In this document: positions 25,129 to 36,231 of the stretch, piece after piece
How the letters are laid out: the number at the start of each line of letters is the position of its first letter
How positions within the stretch are numbered: the stretch's first letter is position 1
The notes under the pieces: model-generated
Told to the model about the DNA's origin: nothing
What the model saw: only the letters and a program-made list of their open reading frames with translations
Databases searched by the model: none
Made by a program: the position numbers and the translations under genes
NCBI GenBank assembly: GCA_029876055.1
Contig: CM056880.1
Location: forward strand, 992,001 to 1,056,000
DNA from: Madurella fahalii
Lineage: Eukaryota > Ascomycota > Sordariomycetes > Sordariales
Direction of reading: 5' to 3'
Length of the DNA: 64,000 bases

Positions 25129-26141
25129 GGTTTATGCTAGTAGGTCGCTCAGTCAGCTACTATTTGATATCCTACCCCTGACGCTTCGGATCTTCAGCCT
25201 CGAGGGGTTCTAGGTCGGTGAGTTGCCCCGGCCATTTAAATCCCAGGAAGATTAATTTACGGAGTCTGCCGCTTCATTATTAGTCCTCTCACAAACTCAT
25301 ATAACAACAAGCCCGATATCCTCCGCTCAAATATCCTCTTTCCCTGCCCAATTCATTCTGTACAGGTGCGGTGAGATCTAGTCGGAACGTATTGACGCAG
25401 AATCGTATGTTTTTGGACGGCGGTAGTCTGCTGGGCTGACTTTCGACACTCCAAGAAGTCGGACGTCACCCTCAACGAGCCCGTCCCTAATTTGTATCAA
25501 CAAAAGAACAGGTCCTTGCCTTCGTCCAACCCTGTATGAAACAAACTGGCTTTTTGTCCATTACCATGCTCGAAGGGCAGTGGAGCCGTTCTAATCGGGC
25601 AGGTTGGGTGGAAAAACCGCCGGCTCTAACTACGGGAGAAGATTCTCGACACGAAGTGGTGTGAGGCTATGCGAGATGACTATTCCGGTCCACAACATGT
25701 GTCCTTATAACACTGGGCCTAGTATCGAGGTTGAGGAGTCCCTGTGACGGATTTAGACGGGCGTCGCCAACATCCAGACAAGGCATCGACCGATGCAGGA
25801 ATCATAATTGCCAATGACCTCTGAACAAGTAAACTCTGTATTCCACATCCGTTTCCAGATCCCAAGTTGCCAGATGCCCATATTCTTTATCCCAGTTGGA
25901 AGGCCACAGCTACTAGAACCGGCGCGTCAGGAATTTTGCAGGTAGCGCTGCTCAGATTCCGTCTTCGTGAAGAGGAATTCCTAATATTTAGGGTTAGTGT
26001 TAGGTGGATTAGCCTTAGCTCCAGCCACACTGACGGCGTCACTCACCCTATCTTCTTCATAGGCTAGCCGACCCATGTTCGGTGCTCCTTGTCCATCGCC
26101 GCACACACCTTCCCCGTCAAACCATCTTATCAGCCTGCTAG
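25129..26141. other. Intergenic, no gene recognised
   Basis: About 1 kb between the 3' end of the carboxypeptidase and the end of a regulator relic. Fairly AT-rich. No open frame with recognisable motif. Confidence 0.5.
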
Positions 26142-27090
26142 CTACCACTGGCTCTCGAGCTTCCGTAGGATGACAAGGAAGCGCGCAAAGACGGCCACGG
26201 CCTCCTTCTGCGGCCGCAGATCCCGCGGCAGTGGGAAGAAGCCCTTCCTGACAGTCTAGCCCATATTAAGATATTGACCGACTCAAGCGTTGCGAGGCCG
26301 CACGGAACGCTTGCCGTTGTCGCTTGTCGGTTAGGCACAGCGTCTCAATACTACAGCTTTGGGCGATGATCAGAACGAACATGCGGCGCAAGTGCTCGGT
26401 AACTTGGTCGTAGACAGCTACTAGCTCGGTCTTGGGACAATGGGCGTCGACAAGGGCTTGCAGCTCTGCAAGTAACGCAGGATTCTGTCGTGTGGACTCG
26501 GGCGGGATGATCTTTGTGCGGGTTCTTCCCATGTCGGGGAGTGGCGTCAAGGCCCCTCTGTACGTGCCAAGCTTCAACACGTCGATGATGGGCTGTATAC
26601 CATAGAGTAGCCAAAGCCGGTTCGAGACGATGGGACTATCTGGGGAGGAGTCTTTCGGGTTGCTGGGACAGTCGAGAGTTATTGACGGGTTCCGTTAATT
26701 AGCTAACCACCCAGAACCGCTCTAGAAGATTACTATGTTGATGCACAAGTAAATAACTAGACCAAAGTGGATGGTGAGCATTAAGAAGAGGTAGAGCTTC
26801 TGACACTCCTCTTAGGCCGGGTTGTCCCTCATCAGGTCAATGGCATCCCTACAAGCAAGTTGGTTGGTGGTGCATGGCGCGCGAAACGTAGAGATCCCTG
26901 GACTGAGGACGGTTTGAGCGCGATATATAGCACCGAGACGGAGAGGACGGTACGCACCAGGTAATTACTTCAGGTTGAGCGCCACGCGAACAACGGATAT
27001 ACTCATCAGCCTGCAGCTTGAGGGATTGCGTGAAATGGTTGTGTAACTGCAGGTGAAGTTGTGCGTCAGCTCGAGGTCAAGCATGTTCAA
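26142..27090 (-). pseudogene. Relic of a Zn2Cys6-type transcription regulator (C-terminal part)
   Basis: Fragments of the C-terminal half of a fungal Zn2Cys6 regulator can be read in order on the minus strand but in different frames. First is LDLELTHNFTCSYTTISRNP (about 27080). Then come EECQKLYLFLMLTIHF (about 26800), LYGIQPIIDVLKLGTYRGAL (about 26600) and LRRMFVLIIAQSCSIETLCL. Last is EAVAVFARFLVILRKLESQW directly before a stop at 26142. This order and the closing LESQW are typical of that protein group. The DNA-binding Cys6 cluster is absent and there are stops and frame changes, so this is a decayed remnant. It could hide introns, but at least one in-frame stop lies within conserved sequence. 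Confidence 0.65.
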
Positions 27091-27366
27091 GGCATCCGAG
27101 CCGCGGCTTCGAGACCGGGCCCGCCGCGGCGATGCATTCCTGGCCGATGGCAATGGCCATGACCAGATGAGGGCTGGCGATAACTTTACGGAGCGGAAGT
27201 GTGGGAGATAGCCGGGGATCACGAATGTCTTCCCGTAGTAGCTATAGTGGCAGGGAATAGGACTTTAGTCTCTTGCTTTCAGCTTTGCTTCCTTTACCAC
27301 TTCGGGTCTAGTATTTCAAAACCCCTAGATCATGGTCTTCGATTGCAAAGGCCAACCCAAACCGAC

Positions 27367-29606
27367 TTATTGAGGGACATGTGGGCCCATCATCTTCCAG
27401 AAATCACAACGCTCTCCGCGGTTCAGCTCCCACTTATACGCATTTGCCTGAGTGAAGTTGTTCCTCAATCCAGGATTCATGTATTGAGTTACCGGGGCCG
27501 CGCCGAATACTGTCTGGTACGGCACGCCGCCGGTCTGGTTAAGGTTGATCATCTGGGGTTTGAAGTCCGTCCATGCCGGCCAACTACTTGCTGGGTTTGA
27601 CGCTGTGAGGTTTGCGGATGACGCGCCGTTCGCAACAGCGTCGGGAATAGACGGGTTATTATTCATGATGAAGTTACCCCAGATTTATGCGTCAACGTCA
27701 GTGGAAGTATCAATAATAGATAAGACAAGCTTTATGCCTACTTCTGATTGCCAATGTGAATTCCGGCCCCTGATTTGGTGTTGCAGGGCCCACATATGCC
27801 GGTACATCAGCGCGATGTGCTGCAAAGGGAACAGAATATTGATAATGGTATGCGGTCTTCCCCGGCCCGGTGAATGCTGTCGCCATCCAGTAGCTGGGAC
27901 AGACAAATGTTGCTTCAGCAAGGATATTCTGTCTTGAATTAGCGTGATATCGGCTGGCGGGTTTGGCGTTGGGTGGCTTGCATTTGCACGCTGCTGTTGA
28001 CCGGTGGCAACTTGACTGACATTGAGCGCATACGGAGGCCCATTGCCATTAGTCTCCATCTTTAGGGTGTTATGATCAGTAGATGCGTTGGAGCTGGGAT
28101 AAGCATCAACGATCTGTTGAATCTGAGCGTCGGATAGATTAGGAAATTCTAGGTGGAGCCAGGTAATCAAGTCGTCGAGTGTGGCAATGGTTACTGGAAC
28201 GAAGAGCGGACCCTCGTTGGCGTTGTTCTTGTCAGGTTAGCTCTCTCCGAACGTGAATGTGATGGCACAGAGAAGAGACTTACTGCAACTAGCATTCGCC
28301 GGCCATTCACTCTTCTCTGGTTCAACTGCACACTGGGCAACGAAGTGGTGAAGGTGCCATCCGTGACAGGTAAGAAGGCCCTAGACCATATCGTTAGCAT
28401 GTACATACACTTGACGTCGTTGCAATGCAAATAGGATTCTTACCACGTAGCATATGTCCCTGATGACGAGACGTTGGAGCTTGCGTACTGCAGAGTGAGA
28501 GAGTCCTTGGAGACCAAGCAGTTAAAGACGGCGCCAGACGAGCCACAACCAGCTTTTGAGGCAAAATCATAGTAACGCTGCGTCGGCCGGACATCGTCGT
28601 AGTTGTACTGGCCCGGATCATAGGGCGAGGCTGCGATTCCCTGTATTTCGCCCATGGTCAGTATCGAAGCTGCTCTTGATTACTTTACGCTTACGCGCCG
28701 GAAAAATCACATTTTGCCAGGCACTGGATCCGAGGGTGCCTTGAGCGGCCATTGCGTGCAGCATAACGGATCCAGCGCCGGCAGATTCGCCGGCGATGGT
28801 CACCTTGGTGGCATCTCCACCAAATTTGGAAATATGTCTCTGCACCCAATCAATGGCAAATGCCTGGTCAAGAAGACCCGCGTTAACGACGCCTTTGCTT
28901 TTGACCTCTGCGGACGAAAGGAAGCCGAATGCCCCCAGCTGTGCACGTAAATTCAAGTCAGCAACGCGGAGCGCACTCACTCAACACTCATCCCATAGGG
29001 ATACGGACCCGGTACTGGATCGCAACGGCTAGGAAGCCATTATCATTAGCGTTGATGATTTCCGACATGTCCTGCGTGCCATCAAGTAGGCCGTAGCCTC
29101 CCGGATGGATCCATATCATGACAGGGACTACTTTGCCTTGCGGGAGAACGGGAGCGTAGACGTTAAGGAATAGGCAATCCTCATCACCCGGATTGAACCG
29201 AGCCGTCGGTACTGACGGGGGCGACTGCGGACATTTCGGGCCGAAGTTGGTGGCCTGCACAATGGTCCTGTTGACTCCTGGCGGCTGGGGAGGCTTCCAT
29301 CGATTGATACCATTTGTCGACGCGGCGAAGCGTATCCTGCGAGATGATCAGCATGATCGTTCCAATTATCTCAGCTGGAACCTTTTGGCTATACCCTTTC
29401 CACACGTTTAATCTAGTGGTCGAGTTGTAGACACCATTGTAAACACCATAACCAAGATCTACAAGTAATGGGTATGGAGGTTTTGCATCCACAAAGGCAG
29501 CGTCCGATGCGGTCGTGTCAGGGACAGACGCTACATGGTCCTGGGCTAGCACGCTGAAAGGGATGATGGCACAGATCGCCCAAGCGATAATTCGTCTGAC
29601 TCCCAT
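27367..29606 (-). CDS. Secreted type-B carboxylesterase / lipase, last intron defective
   Basis: Alpha/beta-hydrolase of the carboxylesterase type B family, likely a secreted esterase or lipase of unknown substrate. Eight proposed exons on the minus strand: 29606-29395, 29336-29009, 28938-28711, 28640-28444, 28380-28284, 28227-27982, 27928-27742, 27686-27367 (604 aa). Start is MGVRRIIAWAICAIIPFSVLA, a signal peptide. Landmarks: DEDCLFLNVYAP, VMIWIHPGGYGLLDGT, nucleophile Ser in IAGESAGAGSVMLH (about 231), NVSQVATGQQQRAN, ILAEATFVCPSYWM, and PFAAHRADVPAYVG carrying the likely catalytic His. Intron 6 appears to be GC-AG (donor AAT|GCAAGC, acceptor GACAG), which exactly rejoins QQQRAN with NILAEAT. 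The final intron has a good donor (GTAGGC) and branch site but its expected acceptor reads CAT instead of CAG. Without that splice the protein ends after about 510 residues and loses the C-terminus. Confidence 0.85.
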
Positions 29607-30812
29607 AACGGAAGCGGCCTCATAGAGACTGGAAAGAGAGAGAAGGTGAGGGATTTGGGGGGGGGGGGGGGATGGAAGGCTAGTAGTAGAATGTAACGGA
29701 TTGTTGAGCAGCTTGGTTGCAACCAGAGAGATATGGTTATCTGGTAGGGTAGCAGATCGCCACGAGCGCATGGCAAAATTCGCGTGGCGTCCGTAACTGC
29801 AACGCTACCAGGGAGTGCATTGCGGCAGAGGTAGGGATGTTTTTTTCGCTACCGGAATAACACCCATACCTCGCTGCAATCGATGGTCTCATTGAATCAC
29901 CCAAACGATACGCAACCAGTGAGAGGGGTATCCAATGGAGACGTTACCTCGCAACCCGGTAACTAAATGGTTTCAGTGCAGGCCAACCTTGCACGATGCA
30001 GACTACTAGTAGGCTCGGAAGATGGCCCGCAAAGTCGCAAAGGCTGCCTGTGTTCGTCATGGTCGATGTTAACTTGATCGAAAACGGTTTGGTTTGTTCG
30101 GATGACGGCTTGAAGCTGGGTTACCTTGGTCTATCCTTTTCGCTCAAGGGACAATTTCCCGAGTGCTCTACTCAAAAGATGAGCCCCCAAGGTCGATGGA
30201 TGTGTTAGGGATGGCTATACTGTATTGTCCTATAAATGGAAGGCTGCGGAGGTCGCATATGCGAGCTCACCCAGTTTGGTATAGCACGTCCATGGCGGCG
30301 TAATTCTGTGACACCCTGCGAGAAACGCCCCCAATATGCAAGCATGGAAAGCGGGATTCCTCCACGGCAACTAGCAACTGCTACTCAGTCTCTCATCTGC
30401 CTCTATGCCTATGAGACGAGACCGAATCGATAAACATGAAGCACCCAAGAGGTGAGGAAAATGATGCTCCGCCGCGGGCGACACCGCCGTCGGCCAGCTC
30501 GGTGCGCCTGCATACCAAATCGGTTTGCACCGTCTGCCCTTGCCGACGCAGTCCCACGTTGTCTCCGGGGAGCACATACAAATGCCGAAACGATTCCTCG
30601 AGTACCTCAACCAGGGCCAGCTTGCGGCGTGAGCGACTCCGCCATGAATATAATGACCGGAGGTTGCCATCAAGGATTCCTGGCGAACCAGACGACGCAA
30701 ACCGGGGAACTCGCGTAACGCTACGAGGGCTGTATTGCTAAGACGCTCTTGGGCAGACGCTGCCGAACGCTCGATGTCCATGACCAGAAAGCACGAAACC
30801 ACCTGCATACTT
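29607..30812. other. Intergenic with a G15 run
   Basis: About 1.2 kb upstream of the carboxylesterase. A run of 15 G occupies 29657-29671 in the presumed 5' region of that gene. Open frames at 30371-30967 on both strands are best explained as chance because no family motif is seen. Confidence 0.5.
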
Positions 30813-32065
30813 TCATCCCGGCCGTAATTCCAAGCTCTTAAGGTCCTCCACATGGCAAACTTCTGTAGTCTTCTGGGTTCTGGGCTGCAACTGGATACCA
30901 CTGCCTTCACTTTGAGATGTCGAGAGGCCGCGATGATTAAACATAATATCTGTAGCGGAAGCTTCAAACTGGTAACCCCGGAACGCTGTGGTACTGCTGA
31001 GGTAGGCGGCCGGTAAGGCGTGATCCGGGTGTCCTTGCGACCCTAATGATTTGCCGTACCGGAAAACGCGGTAGATGGAGCGTAAAAGGGCGCAGTTGGC
31101 GGCGATTATGCCGATGAAGAGCTCCAAACTCGACCATAAGGAGGCGAGGGCGTACGTCCCTACGAGGCAACTGTCAGCAAGGGTTCGTCGTGCCGTCGGG
31201 TGAAGGCCGAGACTTACAGCTCATATCATTTGTTCTGAATCGAAGTGACAAGGCCCGTACGACTCCGAAGGCGGTTGCCCTAGAATATGTTAGACATGGA
31301 CGAGTTCGGTGGAAGGCAGATCCCCGCAGGTGTCTTTACGTACAAGAGTCCCATAGATATGAGCCCACTGACTAATATCTTCGTCCGGAGAGGTATTCGT
31401 ACCTTCCACACGGCGACAATTGGAAGTAATGAGCACAGCAGATCCGTCAGGAGGTTGTATGCTAGCTCGCGTCAGACCGGAAGAAGCATACAGCACGAGA
31501 CTGGTGCGGTGGACTTACAGATTGTGACATAGAAAGCGTGAATGCGGATCTTAGGATCCCAGCAGACGCCGCCAGCCTCTTTCCAGTAGGTTTCGACCGG
31601 GGAACATTGGGCCAACAGAATGATGATGCATCCAAAGTTGGTTACGAATAGACCGGTCATGACAGTGTACAGCAGAATCTTGAGGCCTCTGGTATCCTTG
31701 ATCCGGAGGAGGAGGAGGCAGATGGAGACCTTGAGCAGGCAGGAAGACGCGAAGAGCATGATCTGGGTATAAAATCCCAGCATATTGTTGTAGATATAGT
31801 CGCCGTGACTGATGTACACCTGGTGCCTGCCATTGCCGTGCCGGACCACCTGCACGGCCTGTATTGTAGTCCGAGCCACCGCCAAGACTGCGGTGATGGC
31901 GATTGTATAGTCGTCCCAGCCGAGATTTCGTAGTGCCCATCGACTATATAGTCGCAAAGACGTCGTAATAATTATCAGAACTGTCAGACTGACTGTCACA
32001 GCGACGATGGTCGGTCCAACGCTCTCGTCGGGTGGGAGCGGCTGTTGCTCGGCGTCGCTGGCCAT
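30813..32065 (-). CDS. Fungal rhodopsin-domain integral membrane protein (copy C)
   Basis: Third rhodopsin-domain membrane protein in the window, function unknown. Exons on the minus strand: 32065-31519, 31461-31344, 31279-31218 and 31159-30813, giving 357 aa with consistent phases (donors GTAAGT, GTACGT, GTAAGT; acceptors CTAG, CTAG, GTAG). Start is the ATG of MASDAEQQPLPPDESVG. Landmarks: LRNLGWDDYTIAITAVLAV, LKVSICLLLLRIKDT, a cysteine loop (LAQCSPVETYWKEAGGVCW), YNLLTDLLCSLLPIVAVWKV and ASLWSSLELFIGIIAANCALL, followed by a polar cytoplasmic tail. The motif order and intron layout match the subgroup with a long first exon, unlike copies A and B. Reading past the splice sites gives misleading stops, so the internal 118- and 62-nt exons are easy to miss. 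Confidence 0.85.
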
Positions 32066-32898
32066 GGTTGGGGGTGCTGGTGGGACCTGACCGACTTCGG
32101 AGTGGAGCAGCTGGGACGAGCAACAGGGCTCGCCATGAAAAGTAGACCGCTCAAACACTCAAAGGGCGTCGATGCGACTAAATGTTTCGCTACATCAGGA
32201 CAGCCCTCTGGTGGATGCCGAGTCGTGGGGTAGGCTTGTTATCGTACCAGCTTTCCATACCTGGGCACAGGGCAGGCCAAGCAATGAGAACGAGAGGGAG
32301 GTGAAAAAGAAAAGCGTCTGTCGGGAGGTGGCGCTCAGCTGTGATTGCGATGCTAAATTCGGAGAGGCTGGGGTGCCCCGAATCCGGGGATAGGACCCTG
32401 CTGGCGATCTGATCTGCTGGGAAAGACAAGGATTTCTCCTCGCTATACACCGACCCATCTTCCCTGCAGATCGGGGTCTCTGACAGACTAGGGGTCATCT
32501 TCACCGGTCGCAAGCGCAGTTTGCGACTGTCCGAGTGCCAATATTTCAGCATTACAGCTGCAGACGATTGGTTGGTACATTCTAGATAACTAAATCGAAC
32601 CTGAGATGTAAGGAGGATGACGACCTGCGATCCGGCCGGGATTAAGGGACTTGACTCTGAGAGGAAGGCTTCAGACCCATGACCAAGAACGTGGGAATGA
32701 CCAGGTTTGGTAGGACAAGGATCAAAATCCATAGGGCCCCACCAGCGCACAAGATGAGAACCAAATTCCAACTTCGATGAACATCGCATCAACACCTTGA
32801 CTCCACCAGTACACAACGCTAAGGCCTCCGTAAAAAACTCAAAAAAAAAAAAAAAAAAAAAAAAAAACTCAAGTAATTGAACGAGCTCTCATGACGGT
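32066..32898. other. Intergenic with A27 run
   Basis: Spacer between the 5' end of rhodopsin copy C and a HET-domain relic. A run of 27 A lies at 32841-32867, bracketed by AAAAAACTC on the left and continuing into CTCAAG on the right. A 208-codon minus-strand frame (32190-32816) begins with TTG and has no recognisable motif, so I do not call it a gene. Confidence 0.5.
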
Positions 32899-34071
32899 AT
32901 GCAGAACTCTAAGATACCACACGAGCTATGTCTGTTTTGCCACAATCTCAACCTCCGAACCGCCCCAGGGAGTCGCAGCGCAGGGAACGTCCCTGGTGTT
33001 CTCATCGATCTGCGAACCGTGTCGAGCCGCGCGGGCAGCGGATGCCGTACTTGTGCAATCGTTGAGCAGGCTCTAGACGAGTTGTCGCGGTCGGAATGGC
33101 GCAACAGTATTGAAATCGACGGCGATTGCCGAGTCAAAACGGTGCATGCCTGGCTGCGGCGTTTGCCTAATCCGTACAACTGCACATGCGACATGTTCCG
33201 TCTTCTTACGTCGGAATACACGGTTCTGTTAAGCTACCCGTGCGGATATTTTTCTGAGGACGTGTCAGGTTGTAACGGGAATACGCTTGAGCTATATCTG
33301 GGAAACGGTATGGATCATTCGGCAATGCTCTGTGACAAAGTCAGACTGACTTTGTAGGCATACCAGAGATCTTGGTCGAGATTGATAAGCATTGGCATTT
33401 CCAAGCAGCCCAGGCGTACTTGGACGATCATCTTCAGCTGGCACTACAATGGATCGACGAGTGTTTTAACTCGCCACTGCTGATATTCCCTGGACATATC
33501 TCCCACTGACATACAAAAGTATCATTCTGGTAACCACGAGTCTAGGTATCCAATTTCTCTGGATCGATGCCATGTGCATCATCCAAGGTGACCCGGCCCG
33601 CAGGGACTGGGAAGCGCACGCGGCGCGAGTGCACGAGATCTACGGAGATGCCATCGTAGTGGTAGCGGTACACTCCCGAGACATGACCAACCGTTTCCTC
33701 CGCTCCCCTTCTTCATCAAACATCATCACCACCTTCCAAGGCCCGACCCATGCATCTGATGTTCCTCCTCGGCCTTCTCTTACTGTGCATACCCGCCGCA
33801 CGTTGGATCACATCTGGCTAGCTACCGGCACGTGGTACAACAGAACCAGGATATCCCAACCCCTCCCTGGAGCCCCGCCTGGTGTCTCCAAAAGGAGCTC
33901 CTAGCTCCCCGAGTCCTCTCGTTCTACAGCGGCGAGGTCTTCTTTCAGTGCCGCATTACAGGCTCGAACAGCGATGGCCACAGGTGTGAATGCGGGCTCG
34001 GCGTTCCTTGCGTATACGAAGGCACCGGCTTCGATCCGATGAAAGCAGCCCTTGAACACTACGCCCGCTAG
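32899..34071 (+). pseudogene. Decayed HET-domain (heterokaryon incompatibility) gene
   Basis: Pieces of a HET-domain protein occur in order but in changing frames. The first 150 codons (HELCLFCHNLNLR..GCRTCAIVEQALDE) resemble the usual N-terminus. A middle piece (ALQWIDECFNSPLL) follows. Next is the second HET motif (LGIQFLWIDAMCIIQGDPARR..VHEIYGDAIVVVA), and then the third (AWCLQKELLAPRVLSFYSGE, about 33870) in another frame. The first HET motif, normally Y-x-x-L-S-x-x-WG, is missing between the second and third pieces, and there are stops between fragments. The predicted end, GFDPMKAALEHYAR, is early for this family. HET proteins trigger cell death after fusion of unlike strains. This copy should be non-functional. 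It may once have been joined to the ankyrin relic just downstream. Confidence 0.72.
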
Positions 34072-34694
34072 ACATGGGGCTGTGCAGAGAGAATATAACC
34101 CTGTCATTTAGGCACCCACTGTAGCATGAATGCCGGGAACATGGAGAAAACTCCGTCCCTGGATGTAATATCCATCTTATTCGCTATTTCTCCCGTCGCC
34201 TAAGCAAGCAGTATAATGTTAGCAACTATATAGATCCATACTTCCTCAGTGATACTCGCTTCAAAATCTACGCAACAATATGTTAAACTTCGCTGGTACT
34301 CTTTCAAGGACCCTCGCCTTAATTTCTCGATAGCTCGGTATCGATGATTCTCGTTGTCCCGTGTGCGAAAGCCTTATTAAAGCCGCGTACCACATGATAG
34401 TACCGCCGCCAAGTTCGCTACGTCCTGGCTGCCGTGGATGCCATATAATTCTACAGTCACTCCAGCTTCAGCTTCCAGAGGAGGCATTTGTTAAGCTCCG
34501 AGATGCCCGTTTGTACCCGCTGGAACACTGGCGGAGCTCAGGCCGGCATGATAGGTTCTTGACGCCAGGCAGCGGAATACCATGCATTCACATACCCAGA
34601 CCCGTATGTACCTAGCTTTACATTGAGGCATGCCAAACGGGTGCCACGCCCTCTATCTTGTCGACTACGACAACTAACAGCTGGCTGAATCTCC
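34072..34694. other. Spacer between HET and ankyrin relics
   Basis: About 620 bp on the same strand as both relics. A short frame near 34340 contains CPVCESLIK but cannot be assigned. The stretch may be a degraded middle part of one original HET-ankyrin gene. Confidence 0.4.
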
Positions 34695-35482
34695 TCTGAA
34701 GTTCTCCTGAAAGGTGGCGCCGACCCGTCACCGAAGAACTGTGGCGGTCAAATCCCGTTGATGATATCTTGATACCGTCGTAATTTGGCAGCAACCTGGC
34801 TGTTCTTGCGCTACGGGGTAGATATCATGGAATCAACGACAAAGGCCAAAACGCACTACACGATGCAGCATATGGCAGGTGCAAGAACATCGTACAATAG
34901 GTTCTCGCCTGTGCGAAGAATCAGGTCAGGGAGGTGGAACTTCTACTCTTTCGAGACTAAGACAGGTGTGGCGTTCTCCATCACCTGTTTCGCAGTTGGT
35001 TTCTTTCGGATGATATAAACGTGGAATTCTCGGCAGAGCTTGTAGAGAAAGGCGCCGAGATCAACGCTCTCGATGCTGATGGGACGACGGCACTGGCGAC
35101 CTTTCTTCGGGAAAGATTTTTTATGGGTGATGGCGCCGCTTCAGTGGTCTCCTCCCTTACCCTCCTTGGCGCGAACGTCACTTACACCACGCCAAAGAGT
35201 GAGATGGGATTTGGGCATATATATATCTCCGAATCCGCAGAACTGGACGTGATGGTTTTGAAGGAGTTGGCGAAGGCTGGTGTCGATCTTAGGGGACGCG
35301 ATGCTCAAGGACCGACCGTGATCCACCATGCCGCGATAGGACCTGGATCTCTGACATACCTGGCCCTGGAATCCTTGGTGGATGTGGTTGGAGTAGCCGT
35401 AAGTGCGACAGACTGGCAGAACAAATCCGCACTGGATTACGCGAGAGAGAAGAGTAAGATGAGGCACGACGATTGTACGTAG
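34695..35482 (+). pseudogene. Decayed ankyrin-repeat gene
   Basis: Ankyrin-like repeats can be read across several frames: EVLLKGGADPSPKNCGGQIP (stop soon after), NLAATWLFLRYGVDI, GINDKGQNALHDAAYGRCKN, then a long open piece from about 35010 (LVEKGAEINALDADGTTAL, LLGANVTYTTP, ELAKAGVDLRGRDAQGPTVI). At least two in-frame stops (TGA near 34770, TAG near 34896) and one frame change interrupt it. The repeats are loose but have the usual spacing of G-A-D/E-I-N then G-x-T-A-L-H. In related fungi such repeats often form the C-terminus of HET or NLR-type proteins, so this could be the tail of the HET relic upstream. That link is inference. Confidence 0.62.
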
Positions 35483-36231
35483 CCGGTGGAGACATACGGA
35501 AAAGATGCTCGAATCATAGCACCGGGATTCCGGGATCAGGCTTACGGAGGAAGAGATAGGGAAGTGCCCGAGGGACTGCATTTTTCTCCGCCGGTGACAG
35601 AAATCGCTCGTACCCCGTTCGACATCCAATAATTAGTGAAATCTAATATTGACATAGACGGATATAGAGAATTTGAAAGTACGGAAGCCAAGAAGTTGAC
35701 TCTGAATTTGCGACCGTAATCCGCTCTCGTGGTAGCCCATCTACCCTATCCAACTGATTCCAGCGCATGGTCGGCTACTTATCTTGGTGAAATAGCATTC
35801 TGTGCCGGTAATTGTCACGACACTTAATCAAGGTAGGTAGTTCATAGCCAACAACGGTGGAATGACGACACATACCCTGCTGGACAACATCGGAACAACA
35901 TTAGTATCCAAATGCTGGCTGGACCATGCCGGCGCTTAACTCAAAGAACGCTGCGGTAGCGTTATTCAAGTTTCTATTACCAGCGCTGCGCGCAAAAGGT
36001 CGGGGGTGGGGGCAACACCATGACAGAGATTCGCCCTCGGTCGGTGGGTTGTTTCGTATACCGGGAATGGGCAAATCTAACTTCATAATATCGCGCCCGT
36101 ACGCGCATGTATTCCACGCAAGCGTAATATATCCATCGAGCAACCCAACCCAGCCCAATCCACGCCAGGCGCCTCGCAATGCACAATACCACCTCCTCGA
36201 CACCAAGATATATCCACCCCGACAGCCCAGC
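35483..36231. other. Intergenic downstream of condensin gene
   Basis: About 750 bp between the ankyrin relic and the 3' end of the condensin gene. No gene is supportable. The 3' untranslated region of the condensin transcript should lie near 36100-36231. Confidence 0.5.

Noticed and set aside
30371..30967. 198-codon reverse-strand frame
   Set aside because: It overlaps the last exon of rhodopsin copy C in another frame and has no recognisable motif.
32190..32816. 208-codon reverse-strand frame
   Set aside because: It begins with TTG, has no family motif, and lies in the presumed promoter of rhodopsin copy C.
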